Under the pieces are notes generated by a model, which did no database searches, was not told the DNA's origin, and was given only the letters and a program-made list of their open reading frames with translations. The position numbers were made by a program, and so were the translations under genes. From positions 297,923 through 361,922 of the forward strand of contig JBHENC010000004.1 of NCBI GenBank assembly GCA_046262295.1: 64,000 bases of DNA, in the 5' to 3' direction. How positions within the stretch are numbered: the stretch's first letter is position 1; each line of letters opens with the position of its first letter. Of the stretch, positions 44,342 through 52,319 are shown one piece after another. Source of the DNA: JBHENC01 sp046262295 (GTDB lineage Bacteria; Acidobacteriota; Blastocatellia; Pyrinomonadales; Pyrinomonadaceae).

Positions 44342-45535
44342 ATGCAAAGCAATGATAAGACGATTTTTGAACGCATCACGCTGATCGTGCTGGATAGTGT
44401 CGGGATCGGCGCGATGCCTGACGCCGCAGAGTGGGGCGACGCGGGCGCAGACACGCTCGGCCACATACTGCAATCGCGCGCCGTCAATCTTCCGACCCTG
44501 CAAGCCTACGGCCTCGGTAATATTCGTTCGTTGGAAAACGTCGCGCCCGTCGCCCGCCCGCGCGCTTCATATGGCCGCTGCACACTGCGTTCAAACGGCA
44601 AAGACACGACGACAGGCCACTGGGAACTCGCCGGAATAATTTTAGAGCGCGCCTTTCCAACTTTCCCGCAGGGCTTTCCCCCGAAAATTATCGAACGCTT
44701 CGTTAAGGAAACGAACGTGCCCGGCGTGCTCGGCAACGTCGCCGCCTCCGGCACGGACATCATCAACCAACTCGGCGCGGAGCACGTCCGCACAGGTAAG
44801 CCTATCGTCTACACTTCCGCCGATTCCGTCTTTCAAATCGCCGCGCACGAAAAGATAATTCCCGTGCCGGAGTTGTACGAAATATGCGAAACCGCGCGCC
44901 GCATTCTTCAGGGCGAAGACAGGGTCGGGCGCGTCATCGCGCGCCCCTTTGAAGGCGAAGCGGGTGCGTTCAAACGCACGGAGAATCGCCACGACTACGC
45001 CGTTCCGCCGCCGCCCGACAATCTCTTGCCGACGCTCGCCGCCGCCAATCTGGATGTCGTCTGCATCGGCAAGGTCGGCTCTGTTTATGATTCGCTGGGC
45101 GTCACGCAGGATTTGCCCGCGAAGAACAACGATCAATCAATCGAGCAAACCATCCGCGCGCTCAAAGATAATTCACGCGGCCTTATCTTTGCGAACCTCG
45201 TTGACTTCGATATGCTCTACGGCCATCGCCGCGATATCGAAGGCTACGCGCGCGCTCTCGAACATTTCGATGCGCGCCTGCCCGAAATCGAAGCCGCCCT
45301 CAACGAACGCGATCTGCTCATTATCACCGCCGATCACGGGAACGATCCGGCCTACAAAGGCTCCGATCACACGCGCGAATACACGCCGCTGCTCGTCTAC
45401 GGCAAGCTGGCGCGCGCGGGCGTCAACCTCGGCACACGCGGCTCGCTCGCCGACATCGGCCAAACCGTTGCAGACAATTTTGGATTGAAGATCGCGGCGG
45501 GCGAGAGTTTTTTGAGAGAAATTAGCGAGCGGTAA
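44342..45535 (+). CDS. deoB: Phosphopentomutase
   Basis: The ATG at 44342 (GGGGG 8 nt upstream) gives 397 aa; a GTG at 44327 is an alternative. It shows the alkaline-phosphatase-fold metal motif ITLIVLDSVGIGAMPDA, the GNVAASGTDIINQLG and YTSADSVFQIAAHE regions, the DYAVPPPPDNLLPTL motif and the C-terminal LLIITADHGNDPAYKGSDHTREY. It interconverts (deoxy)ribose 1-phosphate and 5-phosphate, feeding the deoC aldolase. It is the first of several salvage genes (hpt, 5'-nucleotidase, rpiB, deoC) spread over the next 9 kb. Confidence 0.97.
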   Translation: MQSNDKTIFERITLIVLDSVGIGAMPDAAEWGDAGADTLGHILQSRAVNLPTLQAYGLGNIRSLENVAPVARPRASYGRCTLRSNGKDTTTGHWELAGIILERAFPTFPQGFPPKIIERFVKETNVPGVLGNVAASGTDIINQLGAEHVRTGKPIVYTSADSVFQIAAHEKIIPVPELYEICETARRILQGEDRVGRVIARPFEGEAGAFKRTENRHDYAVPPPPDNLLPTLAAANLDVVCIGKVGSVYDSLGVTQDLPAKNNDQSIEQTIRALKDNSRGLIFANLVDFDMLYGHRRDIEGYARALEHFDARLPEIEAALNERDLLIITADHGNDPAYKGSDHTREYTPLLVYGKLARAGVNLGTRGSLADIGQTVADNFGLKIAAGESFLREISER

Positions 45536-45617
45536 CAAGCGATATAGCGAGACAAAGCGGATAAAAATGTCGCTTGTCTCGCTATTAATATTCGCTCGTC
45601 TCTTTCTTGAACTGCTG

Positions 45618-46514
45618 CTACTTCTTTTCCGACAAGCTACGGTAAATCGTTTCGATCCATTTGTCGGTTTTGATAAAGCCTGTGCCCCAAACCTTCCATT
45701 CATCTGGCAAACCTTCAGCCTTGATTTGTTCGAGCGGCGCACCGCGTTTTATCTTCTGGCGCACGATGTTCGTCGTTTCGATTAACATCCGGTGATAATC
45801 CTTCAAGTCGCTAATCGCCGACAGCGGCCCGTGTCCGGGAATGATTTTCACGTTCGGCGGAAGCTTCGTGATGATCTCGCCGACGTTTTTCGCCATGCCT
45901 TCGACGCTGCCGCCGTTGTCGAGGTCAACAAAGGGGAAACGCCCGGCGAAGAAATCGTCGCCCATGTGAACGACATTCGAGTTTGTAAAAAAGATGACGC
46001 TGTCGCCGTCCGTGTGGCCGTGCGGAAAGTGTATCGCGCGAATCTCTTCATTGTTGAAATGAACGGACAGCGATTGATCGAACGTGATGACGGGCAACGC
46101 TTCTTTCGGCGACGGCTTAACGGCTTCACCTAACACCTTCGATTCTCTGGCGAGGCGTTTACGCACGTTCGTCTGCGCGACAATCGTCGAGTCTTTGCCG
46201 AAAACGACATTGCCGCCCGTGTGGTCGCCGTGCCAGTGTGTGTTCAAGACGAATTTCAATTTTCCTTCGCCGAGTTGTTTCAGTGCCGCTTGAATTTTCG
46301 GGGCGAGTGGCGCGAACTGATCGTCAATAATCAAGATGCCGTCTTCGCCGACGGACGCGCCGATGTTGCCGCCCGCGCCTTCGAGCATATAAATATTCCC
46401 GGCGACTTTCGTCGTCTTGATTTGCACCTTGTCGAAATCCTGTGCGGAAAGAGGCACGCCGCCGACGATGAAGCAAAATGCGAGTAACGCGAAAACAGAG
46501 AACGATTTTTTCAA
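45618..46514 (-). CDS. Exported metallo-beta-lactamase-fold hydrolase
   Basis: The start is probably TTG at 46514 with AAGGAG 6 bases upstream, giving about 298 aa. The N-terminal signal peptide (LLAFCFIVGGVPLSAQ) shows export. The MBL-fold zinc motifs are NTHWHGDHTGGN, HFPHGHTDGDSVIFF, HMGDDFFAGRFPFVD and IIPGHGP. Members of this group include quinoprotein relay-like and subclass-B-like hydrolases, and no substrate can be assigned. A longer in-frame start would overlap hpt, so it is rejected. It lies just downstream of hpt on the same strand. Confidence 0.85.
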   Translation of the reverse strand: MKKSFSVFALLAFCFIVGGVPLSAQDFDKVQIKTTKVAGNIYMLEGAGGNIGASVGEDGILIIDDQFAPLAPKIQAALKQLGEGKLKFVLNTHWHGDHTGGNVVFGKDSTIVAQTNVRKRLARESKVLGEAVKPSPKEALPVITFDQSLSVHFNNEEIRAIHFPHGHTDGDSVIFFTNSNVVHMGDDFFAGRFPFVDLDNGGSVEGMAKNVGEIITKLPPNVKIIPGHGPLSAISDLKDYHRMLIETTNIVRQKIKRGAPLEQIKAEGLPDEWKVWGTGFIKTDKWIETIYRSLSEKK

Positions 46515-46596
46515 GGAAAACTCCTTCACTAAATTTGCAAAATTGAAACCACGATGCGTGACACTGTTGCTGAATTTGCAGCGCATGACGTTACTT

Positions 46597-47190
46597 TTAA
46601 TCCATGTTCGGGTCTTTGAGCACCGCGATGTACGGCAGATTGCGGTAGCGTTCGGCGAAGTCCAGGCCGTAGCCGACGACGAAGGCGTCAGGTATTTTGA
46701 AGCCCAGATAATCAATCGAGACATCGCGTTCGCGCCGTTCGTATTTGTCCAGAAGCGCGACGAGTTTGACACTTTGTGCGCCGCGCGCGTGAAGGTTTGC
46801 GAGCAGGTAAGAGAGCGTCAGCCCCGTGTCAACGATGTCTTCGACGACGATTATATCGCGGCCTTCCACCGCCACATCCAAATCCTTCACCAGCCGCACT
46901 TCACCGGACGTGCGCGTGGACGAACCGTAGCTGGAGATGGCGATGAACTCCAGCCCCAGACGCAAATCAATGGCGCGCAGCAGATCGCTGATAAAGATGC
47001 ACGCGCCTTTGAGCACGCCGATGAGCAGCGGATTGCTGCCCGCATAATCGCGGGCAATCTCCGCGCCCAGCTCCGTGACGCGCGTTTGAATCGCTTCGGC
47101 GCTAAAGAGGGGTTCGAGGTTCGGATTGCTGAATTCGGAAGCGGGTCTCTGAAATTCGGAAGATGGCGTTGCTGTCAAGATAGCCTCCAT
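46597..47190 (-). CDS. hpt: Hypoxanthine phosphoribosyltransferase
   Basis: The 197-aa protein has the PRPP-binding motif IIVVEDIVDTGLTLSYLL, the LIGVLKGACIFISDLLRAID loop, and VKLVALLDKYERRERDVSIDYLGFKIPDAFVVGYGLDFAERYRNL toward the end; all are typical of HPRTs. It converts hypoxanthine and guanine to IMP and GMP. An N-terminal extension of about 25 residues (TATPSSEFQRP) precedes the core. It lies in the nucleoside salvage region and is divergent from the 5'-nucleotidase genes. Confidence 0.95.
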   Translation of the reverse strand: MEAILTATPSSEFQRPASEFSNPNLEPLFSAEAIQTRVTELGAEIARDYAGSNPLLIGVLKGACIFISDLLRAIDLRLGLEFIAISSYGSSTRTSGEVRLVKDLDVAVEGRDIIVVEDIVDTGLTLSYLLANLHARGAQSVKLVALLDKYERRERDVSIDYLGFKIPDAFVVGYGLDFAERYRNLPYIAVLKDPNMD

Positions 47191-47316
47191 GCCGGATCGT
47201 GAATAATATTTTATAGCAAACTCGCGGCATGAGCGTTTGCGCCCGCGCCGCTTGGTGCGACATACTAGTTGAGCTTCTCCGCAGAGGTCAATGTTTCAAG
47301 CGAAAAGGAAGATGAA

Positions 47317-48243
47317 TTGAGACACGCAATCGAGCATCGTCGCGGCATCGTCGCGGCTATCATCCTGTCCTGCTGTTTCTTCGGCGCGTTCGACGCGCGA
47401 GCGCAACAGCCGTCGCCACGACAGGGCACAAACGTCGCCCGACCAACCAACGTCAACCGCGCGCAACGTCCGTCCGCGACGCAATCGGCAACTTCCAACG
47501 CCTCGCGCGCGATACCGGCGCAGGCCACAGAACGCGCCGTTGATGCGAGCATTCCGACAGACCCTTCGGTTGATAAACTGCTTGCGCCGTACAGCGTGAA
47601 GGTGCGCGAGCTTAATAATGTGATCGGAACATTAAAGGGCGACTTGAAGAAAGAGGGCATCGGCGCAGGCTCGCTCGGAAATTTCGTTGCCGACGCGATG
47701 CGTGCGAGTGCTGAAAGAGAACTCGGCAAACCCGTGTTGCTGGCAATTACTAATAGCGGCGGTCTGCGCAAAAACGACATCGCGGCAGGCGACATCCGCG
47801 CAAGCGATATTTATCAACTGCTGCCGTTTGAAAATTCCCTTATCGCGCTCGATTTGACGGGCGAACAGTTGCGACGCTTTTTCGATATCATCGTCGCGCA
47901 TCGTGATGCGCAGTCCGGCGCGGTCATCAATTATCGCACCAACGCAGCGAAGCAAAGCGAAATCACCACCGTCAAACTCGGCACGCCGCTCGCGCCAAAA
48001 GAGATTGACCCGAAAGCCCTGTATACGATTGTGACGATTGATTATCTGGTCAAGCGCGGCGGCGATTACAGTTTGCTGCGCGAAGCGAAGAACGCGCGTC
48101 CTCTGAATTTAACGCTGCGCGATGCCGTTCTCGCTTATGTCAAAGCGGAGACAGCGGCGAAGCGGCCGATTACGGCGACGCTCGACAATCGCTTTCATTT
48201 CGAGGGCGGCGACAAAGACGTGAGCGAGGGAGCACAGCCATGA
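47317..48243 (+). CDS. 5'-nucleotidase C-terminal domain protein, exported (split enzyme, part 1)
   Basis: A TTG start at 47317 with AAGGA just upstream gives 308 aa with a signal peptide (IVAAIILSCCFFGAFDARAQQ). After a Gln/Pro/Arg-rich linker, the fold is the UshA-type C-terminal substrate domain: GSLGNFVADAMRASAER, AITNSGGLRKNDIAAGDIRASDIYQLLPFENSL, and FDIIVAHRDAQSGAVIN. The metal-binding N-terminal half is absent and lies in the next gene, whose ATG overlaps this stop by four bases. The pair therefore probably works as a two-chain 5'-nucleotidase, or each chain acts alone. Confidence 0.85.
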   Translation: MRHAIEHRRGIVAAIILSCCFFGAFDARAQQPSPRQGTNVARPTNVNRAQRPSATQSATSNASRAIPAQATERAVDASIPTDPSVDKLLAPYSVKVRELNNVIGTLKGDLKKEGIGAGSLGNFVADAMRASAERELGKPVLLAITNSGGLRKNDIAAGDIRASDIYQLLPFENSLIALDLTGEQLRRFFDIIVAHRDAQSGAVINYRTNAAKQSEITTVKLGTPLAPKEIDPKALYTIVTIDYLVKRGGDYSLLREAKNARPLNLTLRDAVLAYVKAETAAKRPITATLDNRFHFEGGDKDVSEGAQP

Positions 48244-49238
48244 CCATCACACGACGAAAATTTTTAAGCTCTGCCGCGCTCGGCACAGCCGCCGCCGGTT
48301 GCGCGTTCGCCACGAACGCCAATCCTATAATCGCAAATCTCGCGCACGCCACATCGCTTCGGTCATTGCTCGCCGCGCCGCTGCTCGACGCGAAGCCGGG
48401 CGAAAAGTTAATCACGATCCTGCACACCAACGACGTGCATTCGCAGATTGATCCGCTTCCGTCGAACGACAGGAACGCGGGCAAAGGCGGAGCAGCCAGA
48501 CGCGCAACGCTGGTCAAGCGTATTCGCGCCGAAAATCCGAACACGCTGCTCGTTGATGCGGGCGACGCTTTTCAGGGCACGCCGTATTTCAATCTGTATC
48601 GCGGTGAAGTCGAATACAAAGCGATGTCCGCCATCGGTTACGATGTCGTGACGCTCGGCAATCACGATTTTGACAACGGCATCGAAGGCCTTGCCGCCGC
48701 TATGAAGTTCGCCAGCTTCGATTTCGTCTCCGCCAACTACGATGTGCGCGGCACAATCATCGAATCGCGCGTTAAGCCTTACGTCGTGCGCGAATTCGGC
48801 GGCGTGCGCGTCGGTCTTTTCGGGCTGGGGATTAGTCTTGCAGGCTTAAACGCCCCGGAAACTTTCAAGGGCTTAAAGTATCTTGATCCCGTGCAGGCGG
48901 CGCGCGATGCTGTGCGCGTCTTGCGTGAGCGCGAACGATGCGCGATGGTCGTGTGTATGTCTCACATGGGCTACTATCCAGAACCGAAAGGCAAAGAATT
49001 CGGCGACACGCAACTCGTCGCACAGGTTGACGGCATAGATTTTATTGCGAGCGGCCACACGCACACTTTTATGGAAAAGCCCATGCTCGCGCGCCAGCCT
49101 TCCGGCAAAGAGACGGTTATTTTTCAAGTCGGCAAAAGCGGCATCTACGTCGGTCGCGTTGATTTCACAATACGCGAAGGCAAGGTCACGGCCAACGCCG
49201 GACGCCTGCTCGATCTGCGCCACGATTCGCTTGCTTAA
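48240..49238 (+). CDS. Exported metallophosphatase, 5'-nucleotidase N-terminal catalytic domain (split enzyme, part 2)
   Basis: The 332-aa protein begins with a twin-arginine signal (TITRRKFLSSAALGTAAAGCAFA). The calcineurin-like fold follows, with the metal ligands of the UshA family: TILHTNDVHSQ, LLVDAGDAFQGTPYFNLY, VTLGNHDFDNG, VVCMSHMGY and ASGHTHTF. It would remove phosphate from nucleotides outside the cytoplasm. It overlaps the C-terminal-domain gene by ATGA, and the domain order is reversed relative to ordinary one-chain 5'-nucleotidases. It has the Tat signal; its partner looks like a Sec substrate. Confidence 0.9.
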   Translation: MTITRRKFLSSAALGTAAAGCAFATNANPIIANLAHATSLRSLLAAPLLDAKPGEKLITILHTNDVHSQIDPLPSNDRNAGKGGAARRATLVKRIRAENPNTLLVDAGDAFQGTPYFNLYRGEVEYKAMSAIGYDVVTLGNHDFDNGIEGLAAAMKFASFDFVSANYDVRGTIIESRVKPYVVREFGGVRVGLFGLGISLAGLNAPETFKGLKYLDPVQAARDAVRVLRERERCAMVVCMSHMGYYPEPKGKEFGDTQLVAQVDGIDFIASGHTHTFMEKPMLARQPSGKETVIFQVGKSGIYVGRVDFTIREGKVTANAGRLLDLRHDSLA

Positions 49239-49242
49239 AAGC

Positions 49243-49301
49243 AGATGCCGGATGTTAGATGCTGGATGCTGGCACAAGCCAAAAGCTAACATCCGGCATC
49301 T
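49243..49301. repeat. Perfect inverted repeat of the AGATGCCGGATG family
   Basis: AGATGCCGGATGTTAG at 49243-49258 and CTAACATCCGGCATCT at 49286-49301 form a perfect 16-bp stem. The left side continues with ATGCTGGATGCTGG iterations. The same element occurs between nusA and rimP (11045-11102). It sits in the short gap before the RpiB-like gene. Confidence 0.7.
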
Positions 49302-49315
49302 AACATCTAATTCCT

Positions 49316-50194
49316 ATGACTGACGATAATCAAACAACACGCGACCGCGTCCGCGCGCTTGTGCGCGACGTGCTGAACAACGCGCTTCCGGCTGATGAAA
49401 CAACGACGGTGGCAGACAATGCCGGTGATGTTTCGCCTTCAACGCCCGAGACGCCGCCTTCGCCGGAACTTCCATCGCGCGACACGCCGACGCTTGCGCG
49501 CCAGCACAACATTGCTCCGACTGCGCCCGCGCCCGTTGCCGCGAAAGACGAACCATCAATCGCGCGCGACGAATCGTCCAAAAGCATCATCACCGAAGAC
49601 GACGTGCGCGGCCTCGAAGAAGGCGCGCGTTTGCGCATCGCGGAAGGCGCGCGTCTGACGGCCTTAGCTTCCGACATCGTGCGCGAACGCCGCATCGAAC
49701 TCATTCGCCGCACGCCGCGTCGCGGCTCCCGCCAGACGAAGATCATCGCCGTCGGTGCGGATCACGGCGGCTACAAGATGAAGGAAGAACTCAAAACCCT
49801 TCTCACCGAGCTAGGCCACCGCGTCCTTGATTTCGGCACGAACTCGACCGACGCCGTTGATTACCCGGACTTCGCCCATTCGGTCGCCCGCGCCGTTTCC
49901 GACCGTGAAGCAGACCTCGGCATCGTCATAGACGGCGCAGGCATCGGAAGCGCGATGACCGCCAACAAAGTCCCCAACGTGCGCGCCGCCGCCTGCTACA
50001 ACATCGCGCTTGCGAAGAACTCCCGCGAGCACAACGATGCCAACGTCCTCACGCTCGGCAGCTCCCTTATCAACCCGGCAGAGATGCGCGACATCGTCCA
50101 CACATGGCTCACCACCGAAATCACCGAAGACCGCCACAAAAAGCGCGTCGCCAAAATCGTTGCGGTTGAGAGGAAGTACAAGTGTCAGGGATGA
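49316..50194 (+). CDS. RpiB-like isomerase with microcompartment-type N-terminal extension
   Basis: The 292-aa protein has three parts. First is a short amphipathic helix (TRDRVRALVRDVLNNAL, residues 8-24) of the type used as encapsulation peptide in microcompartment cargo. A Pro-rich linker follows to about residue 90. Residues 92-127 (IITEDDVRGLEEGARLRIAE and ARLTALASDIVRERR) resemble the N terminus of EutT, a microcompartment-associated protein. The RpiB domain is at about 142-292: GADHGGYKMKEEL, DYPDFAHSVARAV, REHNDANVLTLGS. At the catalytic cysteine position the sequence reads IVIDGAGIGS, so the Cys is replaced by Asp. It probably isomerises a pentose phosphate, but the precise reaction is uncertain. 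Confidence 0.85.
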   Translation: MTDDNQTTRDRVRALVRDVLNNALPADETTTVADNAGDVSPSTPETPPSPELPSRDTPTLARQHNIAPTAPAPVAAKDEPSIARDESSKSIITEDDVRGLEEGARLRIAEGARLTALASDIVRERRIELIRRTPRRGSRQTKIIAVGADHGGYKMKEELKTLLTELGHRVLDFGTNSTDAVDYPDFAHSVARAVSDREADLGIVIDGAGIGSAMTANKVPNVRAAACYNIALAKNSREHNDANVLTLGSSLINPAEMRDIVHTWLTTEITEDRHKKRVAKIVAVERKYKCQG

Positions 50195-50224
50195 CTTCGC
50201 TACCGCTCCAAGGAGTCTCAATAT

Positions 50225-51511
50225 ATGTCAACATCCAAACCACGAATTTATATCTCGTCTACTATTTATGACTTCCGGGATTTGCGTTCGGCCTTGAAAT
50301 ACTGGTTGGAAGAACTTGGTTATGAGGTTATGCTGTCCGAATTTAACGACTTTACAAAACCGTTAGACGAAAACTCTTACACAGCTTGTCTACGAGCCGT
50401 CGAGCGGGCGGACTATTTTATTCTTTTAGTGGGAATGAGGGTAGGCGGCTTCTATGATTATAATCAGAAATTAAGTATTACACGCATAGAATATCGCACT
50501 GCCTACGAGTTGGTACGGTCTGGGAAATTAAAACTGGTCACCTTGGTTCGAGAAGACTTATGGAATGTAAGAGAAGACAGAAAAGCGCTAAAGGATTTCT
50601 TGCTCAATGATTATAGGCAACGGAAGGAAATTGATAATGCAGATGCTGAAGCAATAATAAGTCACCCAAGTACTATAGTGAATGATGTAGATGCAACTTT
50701 TGATTTCCTAAATGAAATTGGTAGAGTCGCCGAAATGAAACAGGCTATGACTGGTGAAGGAAGATTCCCCGTAGGGAACTGGATTCATCAATTCGCTACC
50801 TTTCAAGATATTGTAGAGACATTACGCACGGAATTTAGTATCTCTCATAGCCTAAGCCGATTAGCCTTGACGTTCAACCTCAAGCGAGAAATTCTTTCTA
50901 ATTTAACTTTGCTGACTTGGAAGCATAATGGAAAAATATATTTGAGTGCAGACCTTAATCTTGGAAAGGCAAGAACATTCCTCTCAGGTGAATTGGATTC
51001 CTCAAGTTTAGTGCCGGGTAAATACTTAGGGGACATAGCGCGATTTATGTTAGTTGGCACAGGAAAACAGAAATTATCTACTCAGTTTATTGACCAAGCC
51101 CTAACTTCAGGAGAGTATCTTGAATATGACTCTGATACTAATACTTATAAAGGTGGAGTATTAACGGATGCATTGTTCCAACTAAAGAACACCATTCACT
51201 ATTTAAGTGGTTATTGGGAATATTGGACGCCAGAGAAGATAGCAGCTCTCATAGAAAACTTTAAACCTTATTGGGTTTCAAAACGGGATGCGACTGTGCG
51301 TAATATAGAACTTCTTCCAGTCTTTGCTATTGATAATTGCGAGCGAAATGTAATGCTAATATCTAGCGCATTACTTAATGCGCTAGATGGAGAGCGCTCT
51401 GGTCTATCAAATTTGAATCTTCACCCATTGAATCCGTTGGTCTCAGAGGACGAAAAAATACGTAGTGAGACTATAACTATTAAAGATATCGAGGATTTCT
51501 TGAGCCAATAG
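50225..51511 (+). CDS. DUF4062-domain protein in an AT-rich insertion
   Basis: A 428-aa protein follows AAGGAG. The N-terminal approximately 95 residues form the DUF4062 domain (KPRIYISSTIYDFRDLRSAL, GYEVMLSEF, CLRAVERADYFILLVG, GGFYD, SITRIEYRTAYEL), a TIR-like fold often found at the N terminus of signalling or defence proteins. The remaining 330 residues contain a short region around LALTFNLKREILSNLTLLTW and a helical C terminus, with no recognised domain. The gene is much richer in AT than its neighbours. It sits between rpiB and deoC, next to a Uma2 gene and a deoC fragment. Confidence 0.8.
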   Translation: MSTSKPRIYISSTIYDFRDLRSALKYWLEELGYEVMLSEFNDFTKPLDENSYTACLRAVERADYFILLVGMRVGGFYDYNQKLSITRIEYRTAYELVRSGKLKLVTLVREDLWNVREDRKALKDFLLNDYRQRKEIDNADAEAIISHPSTIVNDVDATFDFLNEIGRVAEMKQAMTGEGRFPVGNWIHQFATFQDIVETLRTEFSISHSLSRLALTFNLKREILSNLTLLTWKHNGKIYLSADLNLGKARTFLSGELDSSSLVPGKYLGDIARFMLVGTGKQKLSTQFIDQALTSGEYLEYDSDTNTYKGGVLTDALFQLKNTIHYLSGYWEYWTPEKIAALIENFKPYWVSKRDATVRNIELLPVFAIDNCERNVMLISSALLNALDGERSGLSNLNLHPLNPLVSEDEKIRSETITIKDIEDFLSQ

Positions 51512-51539
51512 GCTAATTTTGTAAAGATGTCTTGAATCA

Positions 51540-51644
51540 ATGTCATATTCACAAAACGGCAATCTCGAACATCTCGTCGAGCAGATAACGTGTGTGGTCG
51601 TTATACGTCTGAATGGAAAGAATGCTTATGGCACAGGAAATTGA
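51540..51644 (+). pseudogene. Duplicated fragment of the deoC 5' end
   Basis: This frame encodes MSYSQNGNLEHLVEQITCVV, then VIRLNGK, and ends shortly after. The nucleotides share a 30-base identical run and further matching positions with the deoC start at 52320. It covers the encapsulation-peptide region and then diverges. The most direct explanation is that an insertion or recombination separated rpiB from deoC and left a copy of the deoC beginning. Confidence 0.85.
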
Positions 51645-52269
51645 AACGACGAACATCGCGGCGGTTAACATTTCTCTGCCGCGCTCGAAGATAACCTACG
51701 AGGAATTTCTCGCGTGGGCGGATGAGGACGTGCCCGCCGAATGGGTTGACGGTGAGGTGATTCTAATGAGTCCGGCATCAAATCGCCATCAAGACGTAGC
51801 GGACTTTTTAACCGCGCTGCTTCGCTTCTTTGTCGAAACTAAACAATTAGGCACGGTTCGCTCTGCGCCGTTTCAGATGAAGCTCGAAACGAGACCGTCG
51901 GGACGCGAGCCGGACATACTATTTATCGCGCGTGAGCGGATCGAATTGCTGACGGATACATATTTGAATGGCGCGGCTGATTTGGCCGTCGAGATTATCA
52001 GCCCGGAAAGCCGCGTGCGTGATCGCGGAGATAAGTTTTACGAGTATGAGCAGGCGGGCGTGCGCGAATACTGGCTCATTGATCCCGTGCGCAAGCAGGC
52101 AGAGTTTTACTGCCTAAACGATTCTGGCATTTACCAACTCGCGCCGGTTGGCGAAGACCATATCTTCGGCAGCCGTGTGCTGGACAGCCTGCGTCTTAAT
52201 GTCGAATGGCTCTGGCAGGAACCCTTGCTGACGTTGATGAGTGTGCTGAAAGAATGGAAACTAATTTAA
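51628..52269 (+). CDS. Uma2-family (DUF820) PD-(D/E)XK nuclease-like protein
   Basis: The ATG at 51628 gives 213 aa; an ATG at 51613 is possible but that part overlaps the deoC fragment. Uma2 motifs are present: ITYEEFLAWADEDVPAEWVDGEVILMSPAS, RHQDVADFLTALL, REPDILFIARERIELL, DLAVEIISPESRVRDRGDKFYEYEQAGVREYWLIDP. The family has a PD-(D/E)XK-like nuclease fold; its physiological role is unclear and in cyanobacteria many copies exist. It stands between the deoC remnant and deoC. Confidence 0.9.
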   Translation: MAQEIETTNIAAVNISLPRSKITYEEFLAWADEDVPAEWVDGEVILMSPASNRHQDVADFLTALLRFFVETKQLGTVRSAPFQMKLETRPSGREPDILFIARERIELLTDTYLNGAADLAVEIISPESRVRDRGDKFYEYEQAGVREYWLIDPVRKQAEFYCLNDSGIYQLAPVGEDHIFGSRVLDSLRLNVEWLWQEPLLTLMSVLKEWKLI

Positions 52270-52319
52270 TTGGCGCGACGATTATTCGAGAAGCTTTTGA
52301 AAACAGGAGAACTTAATTG

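Noticed and set aside
46515..46772. Longer N terminus of the metallo-beta-lactamase-fold protein
   Set aside because: The extra residues are out-of-frame hpt sequence without homology; the TTG at 46514 has a good ribosome-binding site and begins a signal peptide.
51613..51627. ATG at 51613 as the Uma2 start
   Set aside because: These codons fall in the deoC remnant, so the start at 51628 is more likely, though not proven.
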